64,000 nt of DNA from Pelargonium tetragonum (GCA_036897445.1 JAYMTL010000061.1:42433-106432), one strand, 5' to 3'; counted from the first letter of the stretch, positions 12,801 to 26,328 are shown. The notes: generated from the sequence alone by a model not told the origin. Numbers and translations are program-made.

Positions 12801-14297
12801 ACAAACTCTACTTTCTAGAATTCCTTTCACTTTGTTTGAGCTATGACTCTAAATCCGTTCTTAAAAAAAGATCTGTGTTTTACTTCCAAGATTATAAGTT
12901 TAATACGGTGAATCAGAGATGCTATAACATTATAAGTCTCGGGAGGTTTTCAAAAGCTCGGCTGTTATATACTCCATGAAGAGACTCACTAGAGTTGTAA
13001 AAAGGGATTAAAATACAGGTTTTTGTAGCCCTGCAACACCTTCCTACGTACAAGAGTTAAAGAATGAAGTTTAACCTGGATATCGGGGGATCCTTTATGT
13101 TTGTCTTTAATAGAAATACCGGGCCCAATAACAAGTTTACACCTTGCCCCTAAAATAATAGGGAATACCCCCTTTCTTTAAAGGTTTGTATATAGCATAA
13201 GACTAATAATATAAACCCTCTCACCCTTTCCGTATGTATATTACAGCGAATAGCTTTGTAAGTTTGTATAATTGCGGGTTGATTTTAAGCTAATGAAGAT
13301 TGAGACATTACTCGCGTAGTTTAGCCCTTGCTTGTGCTTTTTATACTTTACTTTACTTTTTAACTCTTGACTAAACCGAAACTCAAAATCCTCATAATAT
13401 AAGGTAAGGAGCCTCTTAATCTTAATCAAGTCAAAGTTTACTAACTAATAACCGAATAAGGTGTTGTACTAAATAGAGTACAGGGGAGCCCTTTCCTAAA
13501 AGCAAAAGAATACTCGAGCCCTTTTACTTAGAATTAGGGTTCTTGAGAGGCATAACATTAACGGGATAAACCTGACTAATAAAGCCTCAAAACTTAGTTT
13601 TATATATGAAATTCTTGACTATACCAAAAACTATGTACTTCTTTCTCGGGTCAAGGCGAGCTCCTTTTTATGTACTTTTCATTCTAGTTTTGACAAATAA
13701 AATATGAAAAATTCTTTCCCAATACTATTGCCGGCCTTTTACTAATAAGGGAAGGCTTACCTAAACTCAGATTAGATACTGAGGATTTGCGGGGCTCTTG
13801 TGGACGACTTCTTTAAATATCCCCGGGATCCTATAGGCTAAAAGGGTAATCCGTGCGCTAATAAGTGTTTCTCGTAACTTACTAAATGATGGGGCTGAAT
13901 CTAGGTTTTTTGTAACTCAAAGTATAAAGAACCAGAAAAGGGTACTCTAGAAAATCTCCCCATAAGTATAGAGTCCTGTAGTCCCTAATTTTTAAAAGGG
14001 CTTAACCCTTCTAGTTTACAATTAAAATCCCAGCAACACAAACTACATTCGTTTAGAATCGGGTAAATTTTCCTTATGTATACAAGAAAGATTTTAGCCC
14101 ATAAAACTAGAATTTATAAACTTTTTGGCACCCTTTAAGTAAGCATTATCCAGTTAAATTACTCCGGCCTTTTTTATAGTTTTTGGGTACAAGTTTTCCC
14201 AAAACTGATGTGCTATGTTAGTGCAGGACCTCCTAACTGCCCTGTCCCTAGTTGAAAGATTTCAAAGTTATACAAATGCTAAAAACAAATTTAGGAA
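3864..14297. other. No gene seen
   Basis: About 10 kb of RIP-like sequence. The one frame above 70 codons (7585-7812, plus) encodes a hydrophobic, Lys/Ile/Leu-rich string of the kind AT-rich DNA gives by chance, overlapped by a similar frame on the other strand. There is a small hairpin at 5098-5113 and long A/T tracts, for example T-runs near 10404. I see no transposase, reverse transcriptase or host gene. Confidence 0.45.
5098..5113. repeat. Small hairpin around GGATCC
   Basis: TTAGG and CCTAA pair over five bases across the six-base loop ATCCAA. It is one of many short GG...CC dyads in the window and is probably compositional rather than functional. Confidence 0.25.
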
Positions 14298-14315
14298 CCC
14301 CCCCCCTTTTTTTTT
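14298..14315. repeat. C9-T9 homopolymer junction
   Basis: Nine C residues run directly into nine T residues. A C9 tract is striking in DNA of about 34% G+C; the CpC step is not a preferred RIP target, which could let it survive. It may be slippage-prone and its length may be a sequencing estimate. Confidence 0.6.
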
Positions 14316-17300
14316 ATCTTATAAAAGTTCTAGACTCTTTTTTTAATTATACGAGATCAATACCTATATGATAACTTTAGAATCTTCCTGCAATTATAAG
14401 AGATTTTACTGGTATTTTTTTTTTACAAAGTTTTTTTGTCAAGTCAAAGGGTTGAATTTCTGGAGAATTAGGAGCTATTTAATCTCAAACGAAGACGAGT
14501 TCGGAACTATCCTACATCTTTAACATTAACTGGGTATCTTTTAAATGCTAATCCAAACAAACGGGAATACTCCTCGCAAAGCTTAATGATTCTCAACGAA
14601 AGCCCCTCGTGCTTAAGGTACTACTTTACCTTGTTTTCAGCTACAAATTCGGAAGTCTTTCATTTTCTAGGTTTACTCGGTAAGTCTAACTTTAACCGAT
14701 AAAAAGAAAGATATTTCTTTTATGCCAAACCTATGCGTGATCCTAGACCCTAGAAGAATCAAAAGACATAAATGGCTAAAGCTATAACTACGTACTCTAT
14801 AACTTTATAAACCTTATAAGTTAACCCTTTAAATTCTACTATCAAAAATTCCGATATTCATGTAAGAGCGGCCCTTTCCTTTGTACTTATTTGCTCTTTG
14901 GCTTTATTTAACTTCTTGGCAAGAAGAGTTTTTATTGCTTATACTGATAGCCGGGATATAGATTTCGACTTTTTGACTTTATGAGGGTGTACTAAAAAAG
15001 GTAAACTTTACAAACCCGCTCTACTAACAACAAAACTCAAGACTTTCTATGCACGAGAAAAACTCTTTTAGTGAAACCGACTACTTTGAAATAAAAAAGG
15101 CAGATTTAAGAGAACCTTAGTTAAAGCAAAAAAAAAGTGAGTAGACTTATTATTTATGTTAAGGGGTGCTTGAGTTCTCCTTTTTAGCGCCGGGTAACTT
15201 TTGGTATTATCTAAAAATTTTACGCAGACAATAAAGTAGAGCCCTTGTTCTTTCGTATCCATTTTTTATGATAGATATTTAATTAATAAAAGTAAAAGAC
15301 CCCGTTAAGTCTTTGGGAAAGAATCTCTTTTAGACAGGCTAAAGAGGTTTTTCTCGCGGAGTAGTTATGAAGTGCACTTTTATCGGATTTCCTTAAATTT
15401 TCTTTTTAAACTTAGGATTCTTTTCAAAAAAACTAAATCTAAATTTTAGCGTAACCAATTCTCTTAAAAGGCGTTCCTATTTAATAATACAAGTTGTAAC
15501 TCATAGGCGTGGAGGATTTACTTACTCTTTAGTTTTACTAAAATAAGGTAAAATTCTCTAGAAAATTGTCGTAGTATTCCCGGACTTCTAATATAATAAA
15601 GTTAAATATTGCTTTTGTCTTTGTTGTTAGTAACTCCCCTTTTTTGAGGAAGGCTTTATTAACTTGTTTTTTCGGATTTAGCAAAAAGAAGAAGTCTATT
15701 TTAATTCTAAGGTATTTGACTTCCAGGGTCTTGTTACTTATTATCAAAGGTCAAGGAAATTTTAAAAGAATTGTTTTGATTACAATCACAGCTCCTGGGT
15801 TTTTTGTATAGGATATTGAATACCCTTAGGGTTACTGCGGAAAGGCTTCGAACTGGGTTAACCTCTTTCTTAACAAAGTACTTTTGGGAGCTAAGTGTTT
15901 AAAAGGAGCTTAGGGTTTTTAGTATTGGTTTTTCTTAATATTAAGGTATATTTTAGAGCCAAGGGTAGGTCTACGCCTTTTCTAGGACTAATTGTAGATA
16001 CTAAATCTTTGCTTTATTGAACATTGAACTGGAATTCGGGGAATACCTAGATTTTTTAGAGTTTCAAAAAGCGAGGGAGTTCTAGTTCCACTTTAAAATA
16101 GGGTTAGTCAATATTAGAGTAAGAAGTAGCTTTAGTTTAATGATATAAACAGATAAAGTAGTATTTACTAGAATTTATACAAGCTCCCCTTAGGAGTTCT
16201 TAAAGTAGTACTTTAATTGGATACTTTTTGTAATTATATTATTTATTAAGTTATAAGATATGCACCTATAATTTCATATGTTATGTGGATTATAGCTGTA
16301 CCCAACGATCAAATTTTTGTAAAAAAAACCTCCTCGGTTAACCTAATGCTAAATAAAGGTTTTTTATAATAGGAGCAAGAACTAAGAATAGGTACTTACC
16401 TAATTTAACCCAAATTCAAGGAAAAGGCTGGTTTAACAAAGCTCTATGAATGTAGAATACTAAACTCTCGGGTTTGCAAAAATGTAAGAGAACCCGTAAG
16501 GCACTACCGGCTATTAATCAAAGAACCAACACGTCTGGACTTGGTATAAAGCAGTAACTAAAGCTATGGAAATTTTTAATGGGTTCCCTTTACTTGAAAT
16601 TGAAGCCCTATTCATACTAAAATGAATTGTTATCCTTTTTTCTTAATATCTTAATAAGAGTCTCCTTGAAATATCCAGTCCTAAATACTACTACCTATTT
16701 CGGAATTTATAAGTAAATCACCTTTGGGCGTATAGGCTGTGGAAAGGATTCGTCATTTAGGTAAGCCTGCTAAGTTTTTGTACAATTTTTTAGTAAAGTA
16801 ACCGGGGTTTCTCCTTTTTCTAAATACAGTAAATAAACTGCTTTGAAAGAAGATTAAGGGTTTGTGAAAGTAAAGAGTCAAAGCGTAGATTTCGAAACCT
16901 TGAAATAAGAAGACACCGGCTCAAATTATTGGAATCAAAAAAATACCAGACAAGAATCTCACCCTCTCTTTCAAGATTAGGGTAAAACAGAGTAGTTAAG
17001 AATAGAGATGCATTAAATTGCATTAGGGATGCCTCTTATTTTACTCCTTTAATAGGTAAATGCTTTTTATATAAGGATAAAGTGAAATTCTCTTCTAGTT
17101 TTTCCGAGGACCTTCTATACTTAAAAGAAGGGCTTCTATCCTAGCCTAGAATTGTGTCAATCCACGGCTTAGGTTCTTGCGTTGTGGGAGCTTCTAGGCA
17201 TAAATTCTTACAGCCCAAGTTTGATGTGTTCTCTTAATGTAATAAGAGGTCCCCTGTATACACAAAACTTCTTCGTATCGGAACTTTCGCAGCTCCATAT

Positions 17301-20300
17301 CCATAAAAGCGGAACCCCGGCATTTACAAAGAAAATTAACACGTAGGTAATATGCAAACTTTTCTTTTACTCTGGAAGCTCGCCCCTGCGTATTTTTAAG
17401 GGGTTATCTCTTCCTGAGTAAAAAAGGACTCTTAAACTATCCAAGCGGGGACTTCTCTTTATAAAAATTTGTGTATAAATAAGGACAAAAAACTACATTC
17501 CTTTTATCTATTAAAAACTTTTTACCCTATGATTTATTATACTACCTATAGGAATGCATACAAGATATAAAAATCTCTTCTAACTCTAAAAAGGGCTTTC
17601 TCGATCCCTAACAAGCTCGGAAAGGATCCCATATGATATTCCAACAAGACTCTAGTCAGACTAACATAACAGTAGAATTATACACCAAGTTGTACTAAAA
17701 CCGGGTATCCTATTTCTAGCTTTCCTGTTTTTCCTGTTGTGGGTATAGTAACTACGGGTTCCCATTAGGCAAGGAGCTAGCCGAGAGTTTTTTTAACTGA
17801 TTCAATTCTTCTTTTTTGGAGGGGTTCCCTTTTGATCTTAGTTGTTCCTAACACAGTAGAGTAATCGCAGAGAAGTCGCATTTCTTGTGGTAGACTTATC
17901 TATCTCTCTAAAAAAAATTTTCAAAAAAGAGCTTCATTTCGTTTGTCTTGCAAAGAGTTTTTGTTATAGAAGGCTTGTTAGAGAGATTTCGAATTTCTTT
18001 CTTCTTTCATCAAATTGCCATAGATTTTTTAAAGTCTGTTTCATTTAAAAGCATCTCAATTCATTTCAGGTTAGGGGTCTCCTCCCGACAACTTTATTTA
18101 TAATATAAGACTTTTACGGACACTCTGACTGAAACGAAATTGTCAAAACACGCTTACGTATTTTAAGTCTTTAGCCTAGCCTGCGTAAATTTTTTATGGG
18201 CGCGCTTGCATAGTCAATTACTTATCCGGGGTATACTTTTGAATTCTAAATCTCATTATTTGATTCATTAAAAAAAACTCCTCTTTAAGATCTTTAAGAA
18301 AAGGGGGTCTCTATGCCTTTTTATTTTTAACCTTTAAAAGAGCTGTGGAGTTGCAAAAGCATACTTAACGGGGTGAGCTTTATTGAGTGGTTGGTTGTAC
18401 TTTTCCTAAGGGAAAGCCATAATATTAACAGATATATCAAAATACGAGGACATTTAAACTTGGGTTTTTTGTACCTTTTACAAACCCATAAAATTCAAGA
18501 CATCCACGACAAAATATTTAGTGACGAGGCTTTCCCTTTCTTTCTATTTTACAGAGTTTATACTTATTTAAATTTTGCGCAAAAAACCTTTGCTAGCTAG
18601 TCGCTTTTATACTCTTACTCCTTTAATTTAATAAGGGGAGCTCCTCTCCTGGAAACGGGTACGAAATCTAGTATCCTCTTTTATAAACTCAGGAATTCCC
18701 GCGGATAGGGTTAAGTTCTTGTTTTAGCTTCAAGTTTGTCTGAGATAGGTCAGCCTCTTTTTGGATTTCGTTTAATAAAAGCCTATGTTTTCCTCAAAAA
18801 ATGAAATATAAAAGGGAGTTTCCGTTACACTTACACAGAGATTCTACTTTTATTAAAAGGTGTACCAGTCATGAAAGTTCTGCTTTTTAGTACTCTCTCA
18901 ATCCAATTATACTAATATACTAAGAAAAGGAATATGGCGTAATCAGATTACTCTTGGAGCTAGCTTTTGCTTTAAGTTAATAAAGCGGGTCCTTAGGAGC
19001 CCCAGAAAGTCTTTTTAGCTTACAACCCGACTCTATTAAAATGAAATACTAACTGAATTCAAATTACTACTTGTAAGTGGAATTTTCTACTATAACATAC
19101 GCAGGAAAAGTCTTTTTCAGAACAACCTCTTGTATCTGAAAGCTGATGAATTTCGTAGATATGGGTTTACTTCTCAATATATTATGCTGCTCAATCCCAC
19201 ACCTCGGCTAAATTAGATATGCCTTATAAGTAAGTGAAGAAGGGAGCCTCCATCAGATTAAGACCCCCAGTAGAATTTTCTTGGTTACTCCTAAATCCCA
19301 GATAAAAGTTCCGGGTAGTAGCACCTTTTGAAGAGACAACATTATATATATTTTACAAACTAAGGGCAACCCAGTAAAAATCAAAATGCTAAGAAACCGT
19401 TTTTGTCCTACTTAGAGTACCCCTCTAAAAGGGGCTTCCCTCTTTATTGCAATAACACCTTAATTATCTAGCTATCTATATCTAATAGAAGAAGACTTCT
19501 AAATTACAAGAATAAACAGAGTTAGCTTTTGTTAAATTCACGAGGAAGGGGCCCTTTCTTGCACCGATAATTATAAACACAGGGTTTTCGAGTGAGAAAT
19601 GAAACCCTTAGATTCACCCAAATTCCTTTTGAGTTTTTAGACGGACCTCCTATACGGGTACTTTAGTAACTAAACTCCTTGTAGAATACCGGGATTTCTA
19701 TTCAAGCTAGATTAAGCAGAGAAAAAGGAAAGAGGACTTATGCTAATTTCTAAACTCTATTGAAGTATCTTAATAACTATAAAGAAAAATAGACTATCAC
19801 AGATCGTGTCTAATATAGGACTAATAAAGATATAACATTTTTTTAGTAAGATTAAAGAGGAAAAGTTTACATTCTTGTCAAAGAGAAAGGGGAGCCTTAT
19901 TAAGTCTGTAACCGATACCGACGCCCATATTACATAAAATTCTTTCTAGTAACAGGAGGAGAGAAGCGCTAACAAGAAATATAAAATACCTGATCTAAGA
20001 ATTTTAAACCAATATCGCCAAAACCTAATAGTTATACATTTAGATAAGGATTCCTATAATATTAATTATAGCTAGATTGGGTTATTGTATACCTGTTGCT
20101 TTGAGTTTTATTATTCCTTAATGCTTCTGTACTAGCCAAAAGGTATGCATAAGTTTCTGCTTTTTTACTTGTATTCCCAGCGCACAACTCGTCCCTACGT
20201 AAGAAATTTTAGTCTATACTTTAATATTTAAGTATTAAGAGTCTTTTTATAGTCTCTCCGAGTAAGCTTACCCTTTTCCCTTGCTTTTCTTGTGTACAGG

Positions 20301-20888
20301 TCAGAGGCTTTTGCTTCGGTCTTTATATATTTAGTAGTCTTAGAGTTTTCCTAGTTATATATAATCCGCCAAAACTTTTTTAAGTAGGGACACTCGTGTT
20401 AGTAGTTATCTAAAAACTAAAAGAATAATATAGAATACTATTATGCTCTTTCAGGTATCCTATAGTTATTCTGGTCAGTCTTTTGTATCTGCTAAGTCTT
20501 TTTCCAAAGTATAATCCTTCCACTAGTGGGCCCGTTTAACTAATAAATAAGAATAGTTGTGTGTTATAAGGCGGTGAATTAAAACTTCCTGCGGGCTTAT
20601 AAGGAATTTTGGGTCAATAAAATTTCTTTTTAGTAAAGCATTCAAAAATTCTTATACGCAATTTCTAGGTAAATAATGAGCGTTTTCACACAAGGTAAAA
20701 AAGAGAACCTTAACATAAAGTTGAATCTTAATTGCAGTTTTAGACTAAGGAATTCTAAGATTTGTTATTTCTAATTTAGGGGTATCGAAAGGAAGTAAAT
20801 TCTTTATTTACAGCGGGGTGCTTGGTAAAATTATAAGTTAGGAATCAAAATCATAGATGCTTTTTGATCCGCATGAGGAAAGAGTCTC
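14316..20888. other. No gene seen
   Basis: RIP-like AT-rich sequence. The open frames here are all under 80 codons and look random in composition. I recognise no motif. Confidence 0.45.
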
Positions 20889-20948
20889 TAATTGATCGGT
20901 AGTAGAATAAACAGGCTTTATAACAAGAAAGGTACAAGGTTCGAGTCC
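20889..20948 (+). pseudogene. tRNA-like remnant
   Basis: A weak A-box-like string (TAATTGATCGGTAG, 20889-20902), similar to a D arm with G-to-A changes, precedes a perfect B box (GGTTCGAGTCC, 20938-20948). The intervening TTTATAA could be an anticodon loop (TAT, Ile), but its stem does not pair. The spacing fits a tRNA. It is degenerate and not functional as it stands. Confidence 0.22.
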
Positions 20949-22095
20949 CTTTACTGCATACTTCATCCATAAATTCATAAGGAGAATACTAATATAAATA
21001 TACATAGAGTTTCCAGCCTTACAAAAAAATAGGGGATCCTCGAAAAGCGCGGCAACACTATACTTAGACTTTCGTAGGAAGAATTTGAATTCTTACAAAA
21101 AGAGCCTATTCCCCTATAACCAAAGGCTTCGGAACTCCTCCCATTCTTAAACTGCAACTGCTTTTCATTTTTCGGAAACTTTACCCAACCTACGACCGAC
21201 TTCAAATAAGGATATACTAACAAAAGCTTAAATTATATACAAGCGATTTCTATCTTTTCCTGACTAGATAGTTCAAGATGTGCTGTAAGTAAAAGGTTAC
21301 TTTCTAAAACGGATTTTAGGGGGTTCTTCAAAACCCTTTCAAAGGATCTTCCTTATGTATTCCTGGATTAAATAAATAGTATACTACGCTTAAGGCGACT
21401 CTTTTTAGTAAGAAAATGAACATATTACAACGGTGGACTTTACCGCTTTTCAAACTTCAGGTTCATAAGAAATCCTACAGGTATAAAGGTCAATCCAACT
21501 CCTGTTACTAACTAACTAGAATATAGAAAAAGAAGTATAAGCTCTTACTTTGGTTTCATTCCTTAAGATTCTTGTTTAAGAGTTTCCCCCTTTTTAGTTA
21601 AGTTTCTTGCCCTGTTTACTTTTAACTAAGGTAAATTTAACTAGGTTTCTCTGGAAGACTTTCCGCTAGGATATTTTTAGAAAAGCAAGCTAAGAATATA
21701 AAACTTGAAAAGGGGTATGTATATATTTTTATAAGTATAATTTAGAAGATAAACCCTCGATTTCCTTAGTCTCATTTGTACTTTTTTTACGACTCATTTA
21801 AGAAAGCAAACCCGGGTTTTATGGCTAGCTTCTTTTTGAATGGTGGGGTTTTCTTAAAGCTTCTTATGCTATAAAGGTATCAAAAAAGGTAATATTTAGG
21901 CGGGTTACCCGGGTCCTATAAGGCAGGTAGAGATGTTTTAGGTAAGATTAAGGCTATCAATACTCAGAATAAGGAATACTAAATAGAGTCACTCTACAAT
22001 AGATAAAAGAGTAGTACAATAGGTAATACAAGTAGAGTAGACAAGGCAGGGAATCCCTACAAGAAGAAAGATAGAGCCCATGGGAATATCCTAGT

Positions 22096-22230
22096 AACAT
22101 TAGAGCTAGAGTGATTCTCAATATCAAGACAGGTGTAGCTCAGGGTAAGAAAGCCGCTAATAAACTCCTAACAAGTAAGAATCTTATTTTAATAGTAGTC
22201 AAGGAAAGGTCTTACAAAAATAGAAATTAA
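22096..22230 (+). pseudogene. Possible LINE ORF1 (gag-like) remnant
   Basis: An open stretch of about 44 codons includes the blocks RARVILNIKTGVAQGKK and AANKLLTSKNLILIVV. Fungal Tad1-type LINEs carry in ORF1 a conserved region of the form A-x-R-x-L-x-S-x-(D/N)-(L/I)-x-L before the zinc knuckles, and this fits it loosely. The purine-rich sequence upstream (21930-22095) reads on in the same frame if TAA and TAG are taken as mutated Gln codons. No zinc knuckle is visible. It lies 5' of two RT-like traces on the same strand, the right order for a LINE. The alternative is chance similarity. Confidence 0.25.
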
Positions 22231-22779
22231 AGTACACCCAGCGCGAACAGTCAAAGGTTCCTGAGTAAATAAAATGAGGAAAAATTTAGGATATTCATAT
22301 CTTGCGCCGAATTCCTAATATTGAAAGTACTCTAAGGTAGAAAACAGGCATTCAGCTAAAGTAAAGGGAATCCCCAAAGATTGAAGTCATCTAAATGGGT
22401 ATCTAGTCCCCATTGTAAAATAACACGGGTCCTTTTTTTTTGGCTTAAGTTGAATATTAGCACCTCCTTAGGGCAGAATTAAGTGCATATAACTTTAAAT
22501 ACCGGAAATTCGTAAGTGAAATGGTATGCCAGGAGTCTTCTATTAGCTGACTACTTCAATGAAAAGACTTTAAAACCTCGGTGTTCCCAGGTTCGAATAC
22601 TGTTATAAGTTAACTTATAATAGAATTGTACAAAAAGTTTACAAATTGAAATAAGGGCTTCTTGTTTCTAAAAAGATGTTACTGAAATGAAAGCAGATAA
22701 AAAGCATGGGAATTTTAGATACCAGCTACCCCAAGGTTGAGACTCTACGATTCCTGTTCAAGTATTCAGAAAGTACTTA

Positions 22780-22790
22780 GGTTCAAGTCC
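22780..22790 (+). promoter_or_regulatory. tRNA B-box-like motif
   Basis: GGTTCAAGTCC is a perfect B-box match followed after a few bases by a T5 run (about 22799). The T stem is poorly paired and I could not fold a cloverleaf upstream. Confidence 0.22.
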
Positions 22791-23611
22791 CATTAGCTTT
22801 TTACCCCAGTAATAAAGCGAAGGTTTTTCTACACAAGAATCCCCGCATTTTATAGATAAAGAGAAACCCAAGGACCAAGTCTTTTTATTTAGACGGAGTT
22901 TTCCTCTTTTGTTTTGTACTTGTTTAGAGCGACCCTGTCATTTTTTATATGGGCCCTTTCTGATGATCCCCTATTTTAGGAGCTTCTAAAACTTTTGTTT
23001 TCTGATGTAACTAGGCTATTCCTTTTGGGGTTTTAAAAAGGGATTGTCAAGCTTTTCTATTTCAGGAAAAAATGAACTCTTGTGTAAACATGTTCGCTAT
23101 ATCTTATAGAAGGGACTAACACGGGGCTGATTAAGACTCTATTAAGAGCACCCTTCTTATATTTTATATTTAGGAGTTCCGATCAAGAATTAAAATAAAA
23201 AATATTACAAGTAGTATTTTAAGGTGGATACCTCAGCTAAAAAAGACCCTTTAAGCTCAAAAAATTTTTTTACTAATAAGTATATCTGAGTGAGAAAGCA
23301 TTAGTTCCATTATCAACTAATTAAAGTATAGGATATTTTAAAGCCTAGTTAATTAACTTACAGGATTTCCTAGGGTCAATAAGGCAGGGCTGCCAGAATG
23401 AATAAGTCTCATTCTAAGCCAAGGGTCCTTTTTAGAGAATTTAATTAGAGTTACGAGAGTTCGTTCCTCGGAGATTTTAGCTCATTTTTAGAACAGGTAT
23501 CTTTTTCTCTAACAAATTAGCTTCTGGATTAAAGGTATGTCTTCAAATACAAACTAGGATAATACAATTCTCTGCTCTTTTTATAAAAATTCAAATTATA
23601 AGTAATTTCAC

Positions 23612-24540
23612 TTCTAGAGGCCCATAAGTGTTAACCGGGACTTAGTTACTGTCATAAGCATTAAGCTTTGCCGACTATACTATTTAGTTTTAAGCAGTAG
23701 TTATTTACCCATGGATGCATCTTTTCATTTTCAAGTAATAAGGGGTTCATATCCAGTGTTTAACAATAAGTAAGAAAAAATACATAGGGGCAACCTTAGC
23801 TTAGCCTTCTTGTAGTATACTTCTTCCCTTATTTATAGATATAGAGCCTCTAATTTTGGTAATTCACAAGTTTTTGTAATTGCAGTGTTCTAAATTTCTT
23901 TTATTATAATTATAAAGGTTCAATATTATAGAATCCTAAGTTTATGTTATGGACGTGCACCCCCCAAAAAATGACTCTATAGGTTTTTGCTCCGAAGAGT
24001 CTCATTAGGTGTACTTATTTAACCCAAGCAATAGGGAAGCTTGTATGCTTTTGTCGGAGGTGTCTTAAACCAAATGTTGTTAAGTCTGATACTTAAGTCA
24101 ATGCTCTTGCTGCACGCACATACCCTAAAATTAGAAAAGCAATTCTAGTTACTAGTTGCTCCTACTCATAACAGTTTGCAATATACATACGGGGATTCAT
24201 TAAATGTCGCTAACTCGCCCTCTGTATTAACTTAAAGCAAAAGCTAGCTACGAGAGTATATTATCCCATATTTATGGATTCTAACTTTTTGAGACCTGAT
24301 ATCTAGTCTAGAAGATATATATACACTAGGCCTTTTTTTAGTAAATATATTTTTTGTCTAATTGAATTGAGAGAGTCAAAATGAAAGTTTTAGGACTGGT
24401 ACAAGGGAGGTTTTTCAATTAGTTAGAAAAAAATTTTTGTACATATCTTGTCTTGTCTCAGAAGTTTTTGGGTTAGTATACAGATACTTGGGAATGATCC
24501 TGTAATTGGTAAGCATTAGCCTTTGATTTGAACTTACAAG
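23612..24540 (+). pseudogene. Possible LINE reverse-transcriptase remnant
   Basis: In one frame at 23618 the sequence reads RPIS (LINE RTs have YRPISL). About 25 residues later comes YLPMDASFHF, resembling the LLP-x-x-Q-F-G-F/GFR block, at nearly the consensus distance. In the same frame, 289 codons downstream, RYLGMIL (24485) could be the RT KYLGV block, although the intervening frame is broken. About 70 codons before it, FMDS (24271-24282, other frame) is where the YADD catalytic box would fall. Individually these are weak; the order and spacing are the argument. It is clearly non-functional. Confidence 0.2.
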
Positions 24541-25682
24541 TCGAAACTAAAATGACACGAATTAGCTTAAAGAGTAAAATAAAAGGTTTGTACAAAGTGC
24601 ATAAACAAAACTCTTAGATCTCCTTTGTTTGTCAAAGTGTCCTGGTCTAGCTACATTTCCTACAGACGGGGGTTTTTTAGCTCTTAGTTATCCCCTGCTT
24701 TACCCTTTATTTGAAGACATAATTTTAAAAGATTCGGCAGGCAGTTCCTAGCGTGCTTTAGGTCCGAGGTTAAAATGAAATATTAAGACTTACTCTATTT
24801 TTTACTATTTACTAAGCCAAGAGCTCCTTTTAATTAAAAATTAGCACCCAAACTTTGGCAAAGGCTTCATTTTATAGGGGCCCTATATGCTTTTCCTAGT
24901 CGTACTAGAGCCGGTGAGATTTCTTTTTCTGCAGTCTTAGTTATTACCTATCCTAAATTAATTGTGTCCCTATTTTGATTAGAATTTCAAAGGTTTAAAC
25001 TACATTTTATATAATTTACAAGAGTTCTGGTTTATAATAGAGTCTCCTAATTCTATAAAATCCACGCGCTTTCCAACAGCTCGGAAATAAAGAAAAAGAA
25101 TGGAAAAGAATAAAGTTAAAGCCAAGAACAAGTCGTAATAGTCTAAGTAGAGAGTTAAGAAATCGCTTGTTATAGAATGGAATTTAACTACGTGATTTGT
25201 GTAAATATACCTTAAAGCGGCTTTTGAATACCCCTCAATTCTTTTTAAAGTCAAATGCGACTTTAAGCAAGTTTCAATCTGGTAAAGCACCTTTCATTTG
25301 AAAAAGCTGCCTTAGCTCAGAGTTAAGTTCATGTACAAGAAATTTAAAAAGGAAATACAAGATCCTGAGAGGAGAAACTTTTATCAGCACTACTCAAATA
25401 TGAATGTAAACCTCCCTTACCAGTATTCGAAAAATGACCGCACGTAAGCTTCTAAGTGGGAAAACTTGCTTTTAATTTGTTAGGGTAGATTTTACGTTAA
25501 AGGGGTTTTTAGCGTTTAAAGTTCTGCTCTATATTTTAGAATTCGAGACCCGTCAGGATTTTTATGCTTTATAATCGTTCTAATATAGGAGATTTAGACT
25601 TCTAATTCAAGGAATCCCCTTATTATTTATTACTTTACCTCTCTTGTAAAGGGTTTTCCTAAGTAGCGAGCAAAGAGTTTGG
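24541..25682. other. No gene seen between LINE-like traces
   Basis: The sequence includes a 96-codon minus-strand frame (25000-25290) with a hydrophobic middle. I recognise no family, and that length is expected by chance here. There are no other motifs. Confidence 0.35.
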
Positions 25683-26126
25683 GTTATACTAGGTGCTTTA
25701 GCTAGTGGAAAATAGAGACCGTTCCCCTTTTTAAGAAGTTTCCTGCTATTACTATACTATTAGAAAGAATTATAAAGAAGAAGGTACGAATAGCACTTGC
25801 ATACAAAAGAAAACCTTATAATACAAGGACTCTAAATCTACGCCAGCCTAATATAGAAATTTCTCAAGGTAACACGTATCAGTATCTTTTTTTAGTTCCT
25901 AGATGATAAGTACTTAGGGGTGTGGGTTTGACTTTAAACTTTATTTTAGTAATGAGGTGAAAGTAACCGATTACTAAGAATGCTTCGAAGTCTGAAAGGG
26001 GTACGTAGAAACCCTGCTTTAATATGCCTTCTGTTACTTATTTTAATTAACAAAATTCTCTGAAAAGTCTCGGCACTACTCTTAATGAGGACTTTTTTAA
26101 CTCTATAAAAGTTAAAGTTACCTTAA
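25683..26126 (+). pseudogene. LINE (Tad1-like) RT thumb-region remnant
   Basis: In frame with codon start 25911 the block KYLGVWV appears exactly as in non-LTR retrotransposon RTs, just C-terminal to the polymerase palm. After about 13 codons containing several stops the same frame continues as RLLRMLRSLKGVRRNPALI and then a hydrophobic stretch. LINEs have A-L-R-x-L-R-x-L-x-G-x-x-x-x-x-P and L-Y-x-x-x-x-x-P-x-x-L-Y-G at this point. In the +1 frame directly after KYLGVWV the sequence reads DFKLYFSNEVK, which also fits, so paired small indels are likely. Upstream, ALASGK (about 25698) may follow the lost YVDD. Stops are mostly TAA and TAG. It would be the middle of ORF2; the rest is unrecognisable. 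Confidence 0.38.
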
Positions 26127-26328
26127 AAAAATCTCGATCTACCTTACATTTTAAATTATCGGAATTCCTGGTTACGGGTCCAAAAAGTATACAATAGGTT
26201 AAACTTCACAAAGCATCCCGGACGTATAAGTCCCCCGCAATCTTATAAAAAAGAGTTTCCCGTTTTTCATAAGGTCGGCTTAAAAAAGCACCCATAGTTT
26301 GACTTCTTTGACAGCAATATGCGGACTG

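Noticed and set aside
25000-25290. 96-codon minus-strand frame with a membrane-like middle
   Set aside because: It is hydrophobic because of TTT/TTA-rich DNA; no motif, and the length is expected by chance.
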